A stretch of 64,000 bases of DNA from Methylomonas lenta. GTDB lineage: Bacteria; Pseudomonadota; Gammaproteobacteria; Methylococcales; Methylomonadaceae. Under the pieces are notes generated by a model. The model had not been told where the DNA came from and made no database searches. It saw only the letters and a program-made list of their open reading frames with translations. Each line of letters begins with the position of its first letter. Positions within the stretch are counted from its first letter, which is position 1. Made by a program: the position numbers and the translations under genes. Location of the stretch: NCBI RefSeq assembly GCF_001644015.1, contig NZ_LUUI01000114.1, positions 1 through 64,000 on the forward strand. Direction: 5' to 3'. Positions 25,876-35,526 of this stretch are shown here, piece by piece.

Positions 25876-26693
25876 GCCTGGCGTCGGCCGGCCTTGGATA
25901 GTAAAGGCAGTAATCCGCTAAGGAATAACAATGCTGCGCCGGGCACAGGTACCGCGGTGACATAGCTCACATCGATAGATTGGTTGGGGACATTCAGAGA
26001 AACGCCGGGAAAATGGGTGGTATAGACGCCATTGTCGGTTCGCCTCCAGTCATAGGCCGAGCCATACACACCTATCACGATTTGCCAATAGTAGTTATCC
26101 GAACCGACTTCGTAATCCTGTAATGGCTCAGTAGTGACGGAGCCTATCAGATTATCGCCATTGATTTCTGTCCAGTTATCCAGCAAAGCATTGTTAACAT
26201 TATTGTAAGGTTCGTAACTACCCAAGTAGGCAGACAGAACATAGCTCATCCCGGTGGCAGGCGTATCAAAGTCCACACTGAAATCGTAATGGATGCTCAG
26301 TGAGTCGCCAACACCTGGCGCGCGTTGCACTGTGCCGCCCCAAACCATTGCTACCCCGGCATCGTGAGAGAAATAATAAGGCTGACCATTATCGTCATAA
26401 TGCATGTTGTGTGCGTACAGCTCTGCTGCAGTTGTTGATACTGATCCATAAAGTTTGGGCGAGCCGTCAGGATTTGTTTCGTTTAGCACCTGGCTATTGC
26501 CGGGGCCAGAGTCATAATCTGCAAAGTAACCCGATGAATTATAAAAATAGCTGCCGGAATAATTGACCTGTAAGTCGTCAAGCGATACGGGGTCGGCCTG
26601 CGCCATATTACTTACCGGGACGATGGCCAATGCGGCAATCAGCGGTGAGTTTGATTTGAGAAGAGAACGGGCGCGATTTAATAGCTGAGACAT
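25872..26693 (-). CDS. VP-CTERM/PEP-CTERM-like exosortase-sorted protein
   Basis: The product is 273 aa. The signal peptide ends at about residue 33 (MAQA). The mature part is rich in Tyr, Asp, Asn and Ser and low in Cys. The C-terminal tripartite sorting tail is VPVPGAALLFLSGLLPLLSK followed by AGRRQA: a VPxPxA motif, a membrane helix and a basic end. This places it among exosortase substrates (VPxPxA variant common in gammaproteobacteria). The stop overlaps the glycosyltransferase start. A 21-bp motif 62 nt upstream is shared with the other CTERM gene at 40621. The exosortase itself is not in the window. Confidence 0.75.
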   Translation of the reverse strand: MSQLLNRARSLLKSNSPLIAALAIVPVSNMAQADPVSLDDLQVNYSGSYFYNSSGYFADYDSGPGNSQVLNETNPDGSPKLYGSVSTTAAELYAHNMHYDDNGQPYYFSHDAGVAMVWGGTVQRAPGVGDSLSIHYDFSVDFDTPATGMSYVLSAYLGSYEPYNNVNNALLDNWTEINGDNLIGSVTTEPLQDYEVGSDNYYWQIVIGVYGSAYDWRRTDNGVYTTHFPGVSLNVPNQSIDVSYVTAVPVPGAALLFLSGLLPLLSKAGRRQA

Positions 26694-26755
26694 GTCATGA
26701 TCTATGTGGGTTGAGGATGAAATAATGGTAACTTGAGATATCTAGTTGTCAATAC

Positions 26756-26776
26756 GTACAAAAGGGCAGAGCTTAG
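26756..26776 (-). promoter_or_regulatory. Shared upstream motif of CTERM genes, copy 1
   Basis: Reading toward the gene: CTAAG, CT, CTGC, C, CTTTTGTAC. It matches the motif at 40699-40719 at 18 of 21 positions. It ends 62 nt before the ATG at 26693. It is not a -24/-12 sigma-54 site by spacing. Likely a transcription-factor site or promoter element. Confidence 0.55.
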
Positions 26777-26939
26777 GGTTAGGGTCTACGTAAACATTGA
26801 ATAACATTTGAATGGGCCAGGGGGGTAAGCCTAATCCTAATATTTAACAGCTTCAAAAGTTGCAAAATATTACTGACGGGATTGCAAACTCCGTCCGATT
26901 AAGGTTGCATGTCCCCGACGCCTACGCTACCTGCGGGCG

Positions 26940-29108
26940 TTAAACAATCTCCAACTTGGCATAAGCCAGCATCAGCCATTTAATCCCGGCATTACGGAAA
27001 TTGACTTGCACCCGTTCCTGATCGCCATCGCCTTCGGTTTGCAAGACTACGCCTTCGCCGAACTTTTCATGTTTGACGCTTTGTCCTAACCGGTATTTGC
27101 CGGTTTTTGTGCTCATCTTGCCAAGATCGCTGTTGCTGTTAGCTAGCGGGCGACTGATATTGGCGCGCATGCGGATTTCCTGCAACGATTCGGGCGGTAT
27201 TTCCTTTAAAAACCGGGAAGGGCGCGGATAGCTGTCTTTGCCGTACAAGCGGCGGGATTCGGCATGGGTCAGGTACAATTGTTCCATGGCGCGGGTAATG
27301 CCGACATAACATAAACGGCGTTCTTCTTGCAGGCGACCAACATCATCTGTGGATTGCTGGGAAGGAAACAGACCTTCTTCCAGGCCCACCATAAACACCA
27401 GTTTGAATTCCAGACCTTTTGCGGAATGCAATGTCATCAGCTGCACGCAATCTTCATCGACATCGGCTTGCATGTCGCCGGCTTCCAATGCAGCATGGGT
27501 GAGAAACATATCTAGTTCGCTGATATTTTCTTCGGTTTGATTGTCGACATCAAATAGACGTGCCGCATTGACTAACTCCTCCAGGTTTTCCACCCGGGCT
27601 TCGCCTTTGTCTTGTTTTTCTTTTTTATACAGTTCGATTAGGCCGCTTTTTTCCACCACCAGTTTGACGGTTTCGTACAATTCCAGGTCTTGAGTGTCGG
27701 TGCCTAATTGCAGAATTAACTGTAAAAAACCTTTTAAGGCATTGCTGGCGCGCGGTGGTAAACGGTTTTCGTTAAGCATGCATTCGGCAGCTTGCCACAT
27801 GGATAAGCTTTGCTCCCGGGCTAGCACCCGCATGTCATCCATAGTTTTAGCGCCGATGCCACGGGTTGGGGTGTTGACTACGCGTTCGAAGGAGGCGTCG
27901 TCATCGTGATGGCTGGCCAGACGCAGATAGGCGAGGGCATTTTTGATTTCCATCCGCTCAAAAAAGCGTAAACCACCATATACACGATAGGGGGTGCCGG
28001 TAGTCATCAAGCGCTCTTCAAATTGCCTGGATTGGGCGTTGGAGCGATATAAAATAGCTATATCGCTGCGCAAGCCGCCGTCTTTGACCCATTGGCGAAT
28101 TTTTTCCACCACAAAATAAGCTTCATCTTGTTCGTTAAAGGCGGTGTACAAAGAAATGGCATGCCCCTCGCCGGCTTCGGTCCACAGTTCTTTTCCCATC
28201 CGGCTGTCGTTGTTGGCAATCAAGGTGTTGGCGGCTTTTAAAATATGGCCGGTGGAGCGGTAGTTTTGCTCCAGTTTAACCACTTGATGGCCGGGGTACT
28301 GTTTTTGGAAGGCAAAAATATTTTCGATTTTGGCACCGCGCCAACCGTATATCGATTGGTCGTCATCACCGACTACGAACAAGTTGTTATTGCCTTCGGT
28401 TAATAAACGTAACCAGGCATATTGTATGGTATTGGTATCTTGAAACTCGTCGACATGCACTTGTTGAAAACGCTGGCGGTAAAAATTCAACAAATCCTCG
28501 TTATCGCGCAGCAGTTCGTGGGCGCGCAACAGTAATTCGGCAAAATCTACCAGGCCGGAACGGTCGCAGAGCTCTTCGTAAGCTTTGTAAACAATCAGCA
28601 TTTGCCGCTGATAAAAGTCGCCGTTGTCGGCCATGTGCCGGGCACGAATGCCTTCTTCTTTTTGGCCGTTGATAAACCATTGCACCTGTTTGGGCGGCCA
28701 TTTGCTGTCGTCGATATTCATGGCTTTTAGCAGACGTTTTACGATGCGTAATTGATCGTCGCTGTCCATCACCTGAAAGTTATCCGGTAGTTTTGCCTGT
28801 TTGGCGTGCTGACGTAAAAGTCTATGGGCAAGGCCGTGGAAGGTGCCTATCCACATTGAGCGGGCCGATATTTCCAGCAGTTCTTCAACTCGCCCGCGCA
28901 TTTCGTTGGCGGCTTTGTTGGTAAAGGTGACCGCCAAGATATGCTGCGGCGAAATATGATTGATTTTAATGTGCCAGGCGATGCGGTGTACTAATACGCG
29001 GGTTTTACCACTGCCGGCACCGGCTAATACCAGCATGGCCTGCGGTGGAGCGGAAACAGCCAGACGCTGGGCATCATTTAGCGGGGCTATGATTGAGGAG
29101 ACATCCAT
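26940..29108 (-). CDS. uvrD: DNA helicase II (UvrD)
   Basis: The product is 722 aa, the normal length. SF1A motifs appear in order: Walker A AGAGSGKTRVL (about 30), TFTNKAANEMRGR (Ia), VDEFQDTN (Walker B, about 220), VVGDDDQSIYGWRGA (III), LEQNYRST (IV), LMTLHSAKGLEF (V) and RRLCYVGITRA (VI). A C-terminal Tudor-like domain follows (GQSVKHEKFGEGVV). It unwinds DNA in nucleotide excision and mismatch repair. The start ATG is followed by DVSSIIAPLNDAQRLA, as in E. coli-type proteins. It stands alone, divergent from a DUF2892 gene. Confidence 0.95.
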   Translation of the reverse strand: MDVSSIIAPLNDAQRLAVSAPPQAMLVLAGAGSGKTRVLVHRIAWHIKINHISPQHILAVTFTNKAANEMRGRVEELLEISARSMWIGTFHGLAHRLLRQHAKQAKLPDNFQVMDSDDQLRIVKRLLKAMNIDDSKWPPKQVQWFINGQKEEGIRARHMADNGDFYQRQMLIVYKAYEELCDRSGLVDFAELLLRAHELLRDNEDLLNFYRQRFQQVHVDEFQDTNTIQYAWLRLLTEGNNNLFVVGDDDQSIYGWRGAKIENIFAFQKQYPGHQVVKLEQNYRSTGHILKAANTLIANNDSRMGKELWTEAGEGHAISLYTAFNEQDEAYFVVEKIRQWVKDGGLRSDIAILYRSNAQSRQFEERLMTTGTPYRVYGGLRFFERMEIKNALAYLRLASHHDDDASFERVVNTPTRGIGAKTMDDMRVLAREQSLSMWQAAECMLNENRLPPRASNALKGFLQLILQLGTDTQDLELYETVKLVVEKSGLIELYKKEKQDKGEARVENLEELVNAARLFDVDNQTEENISELDMFLTHAALEAGDMQADVDEDCVQLMTLHSAKGLEFKLVFMVGLEEGLFPSQQSTDDVGRLQEERRLCYVGITRAMEQLYLTHAESRRLYGKDSYPRPSRFLKEIPPESLQEIRMRANISRPLANSNSDLGKMSTKTGKYRLGQSVKHEKFGEGVVLQTEGDGDQERVQVNFRNAGIKWLMLAYAKLEIV

Positions 29109-29207
29109 ATTTATTTGCAGAATTTAATGAGCTGTGTATATTTGCTGACACTTAAGGGAAAGCCTTACGTCAGGAAAATAAAAAATATTACATAGAGAGG
29201 GTTGGAA

Positions 29208-29483
29208 ATGAATTTTGATTATAAACGTATGATTAAGTTTGAGCACAATGTCGGGGCAAAAGACAAAAAAGTTCGCATGATAGCGGGCGTTGTATTGTTG
29301 GCGGCATCTTTGTTTACTGCAAAAATATTGCTGTTAATAGTCGGTTTGTTACTAGTAACTACTAGTTATATTGGCTGGTGTCCGGCTTATTCAGGGTTTG
29401 ATAAAAACACACTGGGTTCAGATGCTGATACAGTCGTTGCTGATGCAGGGGCGGAGACTGACACTGACAACGACGGTCAATAA
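29208..29483 (+). CDS. DUF2892 (YgaP-like) membrane protein
   Basis: The product is about 91 aa. The start ATG at 29208 follows GAGAGG by 7 nt; a TTG at 29202 is in frame but lies on the ribosome site. HNVGAKDKKVRMIAGVVLLA, then two short membrane helices (to about residue 60) and GWCPAYSGF with its Cys, is the DUF2892 signature also seen at the end of YgaP rhodaneses. The C-terminal tail is acidic (about 20 residues rich in Asp, Ala and Thr). There is no rhodanese domain attached. A perfect hairpin terminator follows 6 nt after the stop. Confidence 0.8.
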   Translation: MNFDYKRMIKFEHNVGAKDKKVRMIAGVVLLAASLFTAKILLLIVGLLLVTTSYIGWCPAYSGFDKNTLGSDADTVVADAGAETDTDNDGQ

Positions 29484-29489
29484 AACATA

Positions 29490-29528
29490 GATCCTCTAAA
29501 TTCGGATTTTTGTCGAATTTAGAGGATC
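29490..29528. terminator. Bidirectional terminator, perfect 15-bp stem
   Basis: GATCCTCTAAATTCG (29490-29504), 9-nt loop GATTTTTGT, CGAATTTAGAGGATC (29514-29528). It lies between the convergent DUF2892 gene and fxsA. The core CCTCTAAATT also forms the arms of the long inverted repeat at 3201-3352. Confidence 0.75.
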
Positions 29529-29530
29529 AA

Positions 29531-29980
29531 TTAATCTTTGCTATCTTCTTTACTAAATTCTCCTTCAATTGCATCTATATCGGGGCGTTTTTGTTTAAAT
29601 GCGCTGCCGAATTCTGATACCAATAAATGGTTTTCGATGATGTATTGGGCAATTTTGCGGCGTAAAGTCGGGATAAGGCAGGCAAACCCCAAAATATCGG
29701 TAAAGAAACCGGGCGTCAGTAACAGCGCGCCGCCGACCAATAGAATCGGCCCCTCTATCATTTCATAGGCTGGAATCGTACCTTGCGCCAAATTGGTTTG
29801 AAAGCGTTGCCAGGTGACAAAGCCTTGACGGCGTAATAACCAGGCGCCTAGCGCGGCGGTAAATACCACCAGAAAGATTGTTGGGAAAGCACCAATTAAG
29901 CTGCCGACTTGTAGCAATAGGTAAATCTCTACAAAAGGCACGACAAGAAAAAATATAAACAGGATTTGCAGGGGTTTCAT
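29531..29980 (-). CDS. fxsA: FxsA family membrane protein
   Basis: The product is 149 aa from the ATG at 29980 (MKPLQILFIFFLVVPFVEIY), the family's usual start; the longer frame to 30052 adds 24 unrelated residues. FxsA features are the PFVEIYLLLQVGSLIGAFPT segment, LLRRQG, GPILLVGGALLLTPGFFTDI and GFACLIPTLRR. About three membrane helices are visible, with a charged C-terminus. In E. coli FxsA overexpression relieves F-plasmid exclusion of phage T7; its normal role is unknown. It is divergent from cutA. Confidence 0.85.
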   Translation of the reverse strand: MKPLQILFIFFLVVPFVEIYLLLQVGSLIGAFPTIFLVVFTAALGAWLLRRQGFVTWQRFQTNLAQGTIPAYEMIEGPILLVGGALLLTPGFFTDILGFACLIPTLRRKIAQYIIENHLLVSEFGSAFKQKRPDIDAIEGEFSKEDSKD

Positions 29981-30075
29981 TAGAGAACTCGTTGTTGGGT
30001 TAAAAATGACGTCACTTTTTAGCGGAAACTTTGTATCTCGACAAAATTTCAAGTCATTTGCAGGATAATAGCAGC

Positions 30076-30393
30076 ATGTATCATTTGATTTATTGTACCT
30101 GTCCTGACCAGGAAACTGCTGAGCGGATTGCCCGGCAATTGATCAGCGATAAATTGGCGGCTTGCGTTAACATTTTACCGGGTGTTAGCTCGATTTACGA
30201 ATGGCAAGGCCAAATCGAAATTGCGCAGGAACATTTGTTGCTGATAAAAAGTCAAGAATCTCTTTATGCGACAATTGAAACTGCCATTAAAGCGTTACAC
30301 CCTTATCAATTGCCGGAAATCATTGCAGTCGCCATAGAACGCGGCTCTGCTGAATACTTAAAATGGATCGATTCATGCCTGTCTACCGACTAA
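30076..30393 (+). CDS. cutA: Divalent cation tolerance protein CutA
   Basis: The product is 105 aa, the family length, starting MYHLIYCTCPDQETAERIAR at 30076 after AGGATAA. The frame extends upstream to 30031 without support. CutA1 blocks are present: LAACVNILPGVSSIYEWQGQ, EHLLLIKSQ, HPYQLPEIIA and YLKWI. It forms a trimeric PII-like fold. In E. coli cutA lies directly upstream of dsbD (cutA2), and the same order holds here: the cutA 3' end overlaps the dsbD start by about 19-31 nt. Confidence 0.9.
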   Translation: MYHLIYCTCPDQETAERIARQLISDKLAACVNILPGVSSIYEWQGQIEIAQEHLLLIKSQESLYATIETAIKALHPYQLPEIIAVAIERGSAEYLKWIDSCLSTD

Positions 30394-32594
30394 TTTTACT
30401 CTGTATTTTTGCATTATATGTTCAGCCGGTTGCGGCTTTGACCAGTGCAGATATTCTTCCGCCCGAGCAAGCCTTCCGATTGACAGTTGTCGGTCAGTCG
30501 CGGCAGCAGGTCGAACTTAGCTGGCAAATTGAGCCTGGTTATCACTTATATCGAGACAAAACCAAGATTGAGTCGCAAAGCCCCGCGATACAATTAGACG
30601 CGTTTGAAATGCCGCAGGGTGCGCGGGAGCATGATGAAGTATTTGGTGATGTCAGTGTCTATCGCGATCAAGTCAAACTCAGTCTACCGTTAATCAATCC
30701 AAATAATCAGCCTCAGGTCAAACTACTGATCAAATACCAGGGTTGCGCCGATATCGGCGTTTGTTATCCACCGCAAAAAGTGGTCATGGATGTAAGTCTG
30801 CCGGAAGCCTTGGGTCCCAATCAGGTCAATGCAGTCAATCAATTTTTTGGCGGTTTAAAAAAACTGACACCTAGTTTGTTTGCAGAAGAATTATTACCGC
30901 CGGAACAGGCTTTTCAATTTTTCGCCAGCCTCAAAGACCCACAGACCGTACATGTCAGCTGGATAATTGCAGAGGGCTATTATCTCTATAAGAATAAACT
31001 GGGCCTTACACTGGATGAAGCCAGTAAAACTAGGTTAGCTCAACCATCTTTGCCGGTTGGCGAATTGCATCTGGATGAGGAATTCGGTGAAGTCGAGATT
31101 TATCGCCAGGAATTGAGTTTGGATGTGCCGATAATCCGGCAAGGTCTGGCGGCAGAAACTGTAGAATTAACCGCCAAATTTCAAGGTTGTGCAGATCGAG
31201 GTGTCTGCTATCCACCAATGACCAGTAAAGTGGTTTTGGACTTACCTGCAACGGCCAGTTTAGAGTCGATTCCTGAACAGAAACCCCAGGTTGCTGCCTC
31301 CGAACAGGATCAGATTGTTAATGCGCTTAAGCAGGACAGCTTAGCCTTAACCTTGCTCAGCTTCTTTGGGTTTGGCCTGCTGCTGGCGCACACGCCGTGT
31401 GTGTTTCCTATGATTCCAATTTTATCCGGCATCATTGTTGGTCATGGACATCAGATCAGTACTCGTAAGGCTTTTTTGTTATCGGCTAGTTTTGTATTCG
31501 CTTCGGCCTTGATGTATACCGTATTTGGCATATTGGCGGCATTGTTTGGAGCAAATTTGCAAGCCACCTTTCAAGAGCCCTGGGTGATTGCAACCTTTGC
31601 CGGTTTATTTGTGTTGCTGTCATTGTCCATGTTTGGTTTTTACAACTTACAGTTGCCATCTGCATTGCAATCGAAATTACATCATTCCAGTGATCAACAT
31701 CGTGACGGTTCTTATTGGGGGGCGGGCATCATGGGGGCTTTATCATCACTGATCGTTGGGCCTTGTGTGGCAGCACCGTTGGCGGCAGCTTTGATTTATA
31801 TTGGTCAGACCGGTGATGTGGTATTGGGTGGTTCCGCCTTATTCGTAATGGGTTTGGGTATGGGGCTGCCTTTATTAATAGTGGGTGCTTCAGCGGGTAA
31901 GTTGTTACCTAAAGCCGGTGCCTGGATGGACGCTACCAAGGCGGTATTTGGGGTGATCATGTTGGCGGTAGCAGTTTGGATGTTGTCGCGGATTTTGCCC
32001 GCAGCCATTACCATGTTGTTAACCGCAATGTTGTTGATTATTCCAGCTATTTACCTTAACGCTATCGAGCCATTGCCACAACCCGTGTCTGGATGGAAAA
32101 AGCTGTGGAAAGGTGTCGGTTTGATAATGTTGGTGTTCGGCGTCATGCAATTGATCGGATTGAGCGCGGGGAATAGTAATCCTTTGCAACCTTTGGCTGG
32201 ATTGGCAGTTGGGGGGGATGTGCAAGCCAAGACTGGGATCCAGTTTCAACGAGTGCGTTCGTTATCCGAGCTGGAGCAAAAGTTGCAGCAAGCTAAAGCC
32301 AATCAGCAATGGGTGATGTTGGATTTTTATGCCGACTGGTGTGTATCCTGCAAAGAGATGGAGGTCTATACCTTTTCAGATGCTCAAGTTAAACAGCAGT
32401 TAAATGGATTTATGCTGATACAGGCCGATGTGACGGACAATAACCCAGAAGATAAAGCTTTATTGCAGCGTTTCAATTTAGTGGGTCCGCCCGGCATTAT
32501 TTTTTTCGATCCTGAGGGGCAAGAGCATAGCGAGCGTCGTGTCATTGGTTATCAGGATGCAGCCACTTTTGTTAACACGCTAAAACAATTATGA
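30375..32594 (+). CDS. dsbD: Thiol:disulfide interchange protein DsbD with duplicated N-domain
   Basis: The product is 739 aa versus about 565 in E. coli. After a signal peptide (from ATG 30375; ATG 30363 is alternative) come two DsbD-alpha domains instead of one. Each contains LPPEQAF near its start and a GCAD-x-GVCYPP motif (about residues 123 and 271) with the redox pair. The beta domain has eight membrane helices with HTPCVFPMIPI and VGPCVAAPLAA holding the intramembrane Cys pair. The gamma domain is a thioredoxin with ADWCVSCKEME (about 653). It passes electrons from cytosolic thioredoxin to periplasmic disulfide isomerases or cytochrome c maturation. Overlaps the next gene by ATGA. Confidence 0.92.
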   Translation: MPVYRLILLCIFALYVQPVAALTSADILPPEQAFRLTVVGQSRQQVELSWQIEPGYHLYRDKTKIESQSPAIQLDAFEMPQGAREHDEVFGDVSVYRDQVKLSLPLINPNNQPQVKLLIKYQGCADIGVCYPPQKVVMDVSLPEALGPNQVNAVNQFFGGLKKLTPSLFAEELLPPEQAFQFFASLKDPQTVHVSWIIAEGYYLYKNKLGLTLDEASKTRLAQPSLPVGELHLDEEFGEVEIYRQELSLDVPIIRQGLAAETVELTAKFQGCADRGVCYPPMTSKVVLDLPATASLESIPEQKPQVAASEQDQIVNALKQDSLALTLLSFFGFGLLLAHTPCVFPMIPILSGIIVGHGHQISTRKAFLLSASFVFASALMYTVFGILAALFGANLQATFQEPWVIATFAGLFVLLSLSMFGFYNLQLPSALQSKLHHSSDQHRDGSYWGAGIMGALSSLIVGPCVAAPLAAALIYIGQTGDVVLGGSALFVMGLGMGLPLLIVGASAGKLLPKAGAWMDATKAVFGVIMLAVAVWMLSRILPAAITMLLTAMLLIIPAIYLNAIEPLPQPVSGWKKLWKGVGLIMLVFGVMQLIGLSAGNSNPLQPLAGLAVGGDVQAKTGIQFQRVRSLSELEQKLQQAKANQQWVMLDFYADWCVSCKEMEVYTFSDAQVKQQLNGFMLIQADVTDNNPEDKALLQRFNLVGPPGIIFFDPEGQEHSERRVIGYQDAATFVNTLKQL

Positions 32595-33115
32595 AAACAA
32601 ATTTGCTGATTGTAGTGGTGGCGGCGCTGGCATTGGGTGTGGGTGTTTTGCTACAGAGTAACCGTCCTTCGGCCGGATTGCCTGAAACCATCAGTCCAGC
32701 GTTGGATTTTAGTTTTCCGGATATACACGGGCAGCAACAACCGGTGTCGCAATGGCAAGGCAAAATTTTAGTCATTAATTTTTGGGCAACTTGGTGTCCG
32801 CCTTGTTTGAAAGAGATACCTGAGTTTATTCAGTTACAGCAGGCCTATCAGGCTAAGAATCTGCAGTTTGTTGGTATTGCCATAGAAGACAGGCAGCCTG
32901 TGGCTGATTATATGCAAGGTATGAATTTCAATTATCCGGTCTTGGTTGCTGGCGATGCTGGCAGTTCATTGTCACGTCAATTGGGTAATATTATTGGCGC
33001 TGTGCCCTTTACGGTTATCGTGAATCCTGAAGGGCAAATTATTCATCGACAGCCTGGCGAGTTCAGTAAAGAACAGTTTTTGCAGATTGTGCAGCCATTG
33101 TTGCTGGGTAAATAA
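32591..33115 (+). CDS. TlpA/ResA-like periplasmic thioredoxin
   Basis: The product is 174 aa. An N-terminal signal-anchor (residues 4-22) precedes a thioredoxin fold: FSFPDIHGQQQPVSQWQGK, the active site NFWATWCPPCLKEIPEF and a cis-proline region GAVPFTVIVNPEG. It is AhpC/TSA-TlpA-like, with the CPPC active site of the TlpA/ResA/CcmG group. Translation is coupled to dsbD by a 4-nt overlap, so DsbD is its probable electron donor. Likely roles are reduction of apocytochrome or copper-protein thiols in the periplasm (inference). Confidence 0.85.
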   Translation: MKTNLLIVVVAALALGVGVLLQSNRPSAGLPETISPALDFSFPDIHGQQQPVSQWQGKILVINFWATWCPPCLKEIPEFIQLQQAYQAKNLQFVGIAIEDRQPVADYMQGMNFNYPVLVAGDAGSSLSRQLGNIIGAVPFTVIVNPEGQIIHRQPGEFSKEQFLQIVQPLLLGK

Positions 33116-33218
33116 TCTAAAATCGCCTTAAATTGACTAAAAAGCGGGTTTATCTGGACAAAAACTGACAAAGTAGGCAAAATTCGCACCTTCAAAATTT
33201 TGACTGTTTAGTGATTGC

Positions 33219-33680
33219 ATGGCGACTATTTCCGTTCTTAACGGCCCCAATTTAAATTTGTTAGGTGTGCGAGAACCAGGTATGTACGGCAATAAAACTT
33301 TACTCGACATACAAAACAGTCTTGAACTGATGGCAGGCCAACTTGGACATCAGCTAAACTTTTTTCAAAGTAATGCAGAGCACGCCATAATAGAACAAAT
33401 CCATTTGGCTTATAGTCAGAGTGTAGATTTCATCATTATCAATCCTGCAGCATTTACTCATACCAGCGTGGCGATTCGTGATGCCTTGCTGGCGACCAAG
33501 ATTGCATTCATTGAAGTACATTTGTCCAATGTGCATGCCCGCGAAGCTTTCAGGCGACATTCCTATTTTTCAGATATCGCAGTCGGCGTTATCTGTGGCT
33601 TGGGCGCACGCGGTTACGAACTGGCCTTACAGGCTGCTCATCAGATTTTACTAGAGAGAACTCATAACAATGGATATTAG
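33219..33680 (+). CDS. aroQ: 3-dehydroquinate dehydratase, type II
   Basis: The product is 153 aa. Family blocks run in order: [20 protein letters not shown] with the catalytic Tyr, [32 protein letters not shown], and [18 protein letters not shown] with the catalytic His. It converts 3-dehydroquinate to 3-dehydroshikimate in aromatic amino acid synthesis. The 3' end overlaps accB by 11 nt, the standard aroQ-accB-accC arrangement of gammaproteobacteria. Confidence 0.95.
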   Translation: MATISVLNGPNLNLLGVREPGMYGNKTLLDIQNSLELMAGQLGHQLNFFQSNAEHAIIEQIHLAYSQSVDFIIINPAAFTHTSVAIRDALLATKIAFIEVHLSNVHAREAFRRHSYFSDIAVGVICGLGARGYELALQAAHQILLERTHNNGY

Positions 33681-34104
33681 AAAAATAAAAAAACTTATCG
33701 ATCTTATCGAGGAATCCGATATTACCGAGATAGAAATTAGCGAAGGGGAAGAGTCGGTTAGAATTAGTCGCTATTCAGCGGCAGCCCCAGTTCAATATGC
33801 GGCTCCGGCTGCGGCGGCACCTGTAGCGATTGCTGCTGCACCAGCTGCAGCTGTTGAAGAAAAAATTAGTGGCCATGTAGTTAAATCTCCGATGGTCGGG
33901 ACATTTTATCGTTCTGCATCACCCGGCTCTGCTTCCTTTGTTGAAATCGGTCAGTCGGTATCGGTCGGTCAAACAATCTGTATTATTGAGGCCATGAAAA
34001 TCCTTAACCAGATTGAATCGGACAAAAGCGGCAAAATTAAACAAATTCTGGTCGAAAACGCCCACCCGGTTGAATACGGTCAGCCTTTATTCATCATCGA
34101 ATAG
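33670..34104 (+). CDS. accB: Biotin carboxyl carrier protein of acetyl-CoA carboxylase
   Basis: The product is 144 aa. The N-terminal domain starts [20 protein letters not shown]. An Ala/Pro-rich flexible linker follows (about residues 38-70). The biotinyl domain holds [12 protein letters not shown] and [13 protein letters not shown]; biotin is attached at the Lys of EAMKI (E. coli has EAMKM). It ends [10 protein letters not shown]. It carries the carboxyl group from AccC to the carboxyltransferase. accC follows after 18 nt. Confidence 0.95.
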   Translation: MDIRKIKKLIDLIEESDITEIEISEGEESVRISRYSAAAPVQYAAPAAAAPVAIAAAPAAAVEEKISGHVVKSPMVGTFYRSASPGSASFVEIGQSVSVGQTICIIEAMKILNQIESDKSGKIKQILVENAHPVEYGQPLFIIE

Positions 34105-34122
34105 CGGCCAGGGGACTAATCA

Positions 34123-35466
34123 ATGTTTGAAAAAATTGTAATAGCCAATCGTGGCGAAATTGCGTTGCGGGTATGGCGCGCTTGCCGTGAATTAGGTATT
34201 AAAACCGTGGCGGTTTTTTCAGAAGCCGATCGTGATCTAAAACATGTCCGCTTGGCCGATGAAGCGGTTTGTATCGGTCCGGCACCTTCTGCACTCAGTT
34301 ATCTGAATATTCCTGCCATCATTAGTGCGGCTGAAGTGACGGATGCGCAAGCTATACACCCTGGGTATGGTTTTTTATCCGAAAACGCTGATTTCTCGGA
34401 AAAAGTTAGTCAAAGCGGTTTTGTGTTTATCGGACCAAGAGCGGACACCATACGCTTGATGGGCGATAAGATTTCTGCAAAAAATGCCATGCTGGAAGCC
34501 GGTATTCCTTGTGTGCCGAGTAATGGCGATGCCTTAGGAGATAACGACGAGGCCAATCTAAAGTTGGCGCGGGAAATTGGTTATCCGGTGATTATCAAAG
34601 CAGCCGGTGGTGGTGGCGGTCGCGGTATGCGTACTGTGCATACCGAAGCAGCGTTGATAAACTCGATCAGCCTGACTAAAGGTGAAGCTGGCGCGGCATT
34701 CGGTAACGATACGGTGTTTATGGAAAAATTCCTGGAAGATCCACGTCATATCGAGTTTCAGGTGTTAGCGGATTCTCATGGCAACGCTATTCACTTGGGG
34801 GAGCGTGATTGTTCCATGCAGCGTCGCCATCAAAAAGTAGTTGAAGAAGCACCTGCACCCGGTATTACAGCAGAACAGCGCAAAATGATCGGTGAACGAT
34901 GCGCCCAGGCCTGTGTGAAAATTGGTTATCTGGGTGCGGGCACGTTTGAGTTTTTATACGAAAATGGCGAGTTCTACTTTATCGAGATGAACACCCGGGT
35001 GCAGGTTGAGCATCCTGTGACTGAGATGATTACTGGTTTTGATATTGTCAAAGAGCAGTTACGCATAGCTTATGGCTTGCCTTTGTCGATTACACAAGAT
35101 CAAGTCAGATTTACCGGTCATGCCATCGAATGTCGTTTAAACGCAGAAGATCCAAAAACCTTTATGCCTTGCCCTGGCATTATTGATCAATTCCACATGC
35201 CGGGTGGGCCAGGTATTCGCTGCGAAACTCATATCTATAATGGGTATAAAGTGCCAGCCTATTATGATTCCATGATAGGCAAGCTGATTGCGCATGGTGA
35301 TGATCGCAATAGTGCTATTGCCCGTATGAAAACGGCGCTTAGCGAAATGGTGATAGACGGCATCAAAACCAATATTCCTCTGCAGCAAAATATCATGGCT
35401 GATTCGGCATTCGAGCTGGGCAGTCAAAACATTCATTACCTGGAAAAGAAACTGGGTATTCATTAA
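34123..35466 (+). CDS. accC: Biotin carboxylase of acetyl-CoA carboxylase
   Basis: The product is 447 aa, collinear with E. coli AccC. Visible blocks are [30 protein letters not shown], the ATP-grasp glycine loop [46 protein letters not shown] and [13 protein letters not shown]. It carboxylates biotin on AccB using ATP and bicarbonate. AGGGGA gives a strong ribosome site. A weak hairpin terminator follows before prmA. Confidence 0.96.
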   Translation: MFEKIVIANRGEIALRVWRACRELGIKTVAVFSEADRDLKHVRLADEAVCIGPAPSALSYLNIPAIISAAEVTDAQAIHPGYGFLSENADFSEKVSQSGFVFIGPRADTIRLMGDKISAKNAMLEAGIPCVPSNGDALGDNDEANLKLAREIGYPVIIKAAGGGGGRGMRTVHTEAALINSISLTKGEAGAAFGNDTVFMEKFLEDPRHIEFQVLADSHGNAIHLGERDCSMQRRHQKVVEEAPAPGITAEQRKMIGERCAQACVKIGYLGAGTFEFLYENGEFYFIEMNTRVQVEHPVTEMITGFDIVKEQLRIAYGLPLSITQDQVRFTGHAIECRLNAEDPKTFMPCPGIIDQFHMPGGPGIRCETHIYNGYKVPAYYDSMIGKLIAHGDDRNSAIARMKTALSEMVIDGIKTNIPLQQNIMADSAFELGSQNIHYLEKKLGIH

Positions 35467-35473
35467 ACAAAAG

Positions 35474-35509
35474 ACACGTTTATGTCAGCAACGATGTAAA
35501 CGTGTTTCT
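35474..35509 (+). terminator. Hairpin after accC
   Basis: ACACGTTTA (35474-35482) pairs with TAAACGTGT (35497-35505), 14-nt loop, followed by TTCTT. It begins 8 nt after the accC stop and likely ends the aroQ-accBC transcript, with partial read-through to prmA possible. Confidence 0.55.
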
Positions 35510-35526
35510 TACTCTAAAATCAAACT

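Noticed and set aside
26756-26776. CTERM upstream motif as a sigma-54 promoter
   Set aside because: The GG and GC dinucleotides with 10-bp spacing are missing in both copies.
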